DNA from: Verrucomicrobiales bacterium
GTDB taxonomy: Bacteria; Verrucomicrobiota; Verrucomicrobiia; Verrucomicrobiales; DEV007
Length of the DNA stretch: 17,998 bases
Assembly (NCBI GenBank): GCA_007123695.1
Contig: SLGN01000136.1
Coordinates: 1-17,998, forward strand
Reading direction: 5' to 3'
Below the pieces are notes generated by a model, which searched no databases, had not been told where the DNA came from, and saw only the letters and a list, made by a program, of their open reading frames with translations. Below, piece after piece: positions 17,859-17,998 of the stretch (the first letter of the stretch is position 1; every line of letters starts with the position of its first letter). Made by a program: the position numbers and the translations under genes.

Positions 17859-17940
17859 CGGCTCCCGGCACGCGCTTTGGCTCGCCGGGATGCCCTGCGG
17901 GAGCCGCCCGGAGCCCCCCATCCCCGCTCGACAGAGCGGG
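17859..17940 (+). terminator. two GC-rich hairpins downstream of the MFS gene
   Basis: A 9-bp perfect stem, CGGCTCCCG (17859-17867) with CGGGAGCCG (17898-17906), encloses a smaller GGCA/TGCC pairing. A second stem, CCCGCTC (17923-17929) with GAGCGGG (17934-17940), has a GACA tetraloop. Neither has a U tract, so factor-independent termination is uncertain; they may protect the 3' end of the transporter mRNA. Confidence 0.45.
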
Positions 17941-17965
17941 CCGCTGGGGCTATGAAGACGGCAAC

Positions 17966-17998
17966 ATGGACGCATCCCCCCCCTCGCCCTCTCCGCTC
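17966..17998 (+). CDS. possible 5' end of a downstream gene (partial)
   Basis: From the ATG at 17966 the frame reads MDASPPSPSPL and is open to the window end. An alternative ATG at 17952 in another frame (MKTATWTHPPP) is also open. Both follow the two hairpins, as a new gene would. Eleven codons are too few to identify anything. Confidence 0.15.
   Translation, partial: MDASPPSPSPL

Overview
The window reads as a GC-rich bacterial chromosome segment, most likely Verrucomicrobiota. That assignment is inference from family resemblance: an enlarged SecA, a Bacteroidetes/Verrucomicrobia-style topoisomerase IV pair, a lysine/alanine/proline-repeat histone-H1-like peptide and a distinctive MFS transporter. 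No rRNA or other phylogenetic marker is present. There is no insertion sequence, tRNA, CRISPR array or phage signature, so this is mostly core chromosome with a few unrecognised genes.

Layout. On the minus strand at the left are secA (103-3270) and, upstream of it, a ParA/Soj-type ATPase (3390-4157). A 273-bp divergent gap separates them from a plus-strand pair: a four-helix membrane protein with a degenerate class III nucleotide-cyclase domain (4431-5735) and recR (5775-6386). Next is a secreted protein of unknown function (6571-7722), possibly transcribed as a leaderless mRNA. It converges on a minus-strand GGQ peptide-release-factor-like protein (7731-8120). That gene is divergent from a class I methyltransferase (8182-8838).

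The right half holds a minus-strand topology cluster: parE (11408-13300), parC (9352-11364) and a 54-aa KAPAK-repeat H1-like protein (9083-9247). It runs from a recognisable promoter (13326-13354) to a strong intrinsic terminator (8971-9018). The two topoisomerase IV subunits and a DNA-compacting peptide in one probable transcription unit make a coherent chromosome-topology module. Upstream of it, also on the minus strand, is a 790-aa ATPase of unrecognised type (13533-15905) with an AAA+/ORC-like N-terminal half, a long Pro/Ala/Glu linker and an unknown C-terminal domain. An AT-rich divergent gap with inverted repeats and a structured leader separates it from a plus-strand MFS transporter (16237-17832). 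Two GC hairpins follow the transporter, and the start of another reading frame may lie at the right edge.

Nearly every start codon lacks a Shine-Dalgarno sequence, so starts were chosen from protein homology and spacing. I do not see a clear multi-gene novel system. The best candidates for new biology are the 790-aa ATPase, the topoisomerase IV/H1-like cluster, and the cyclase-like protein coupled to recR.
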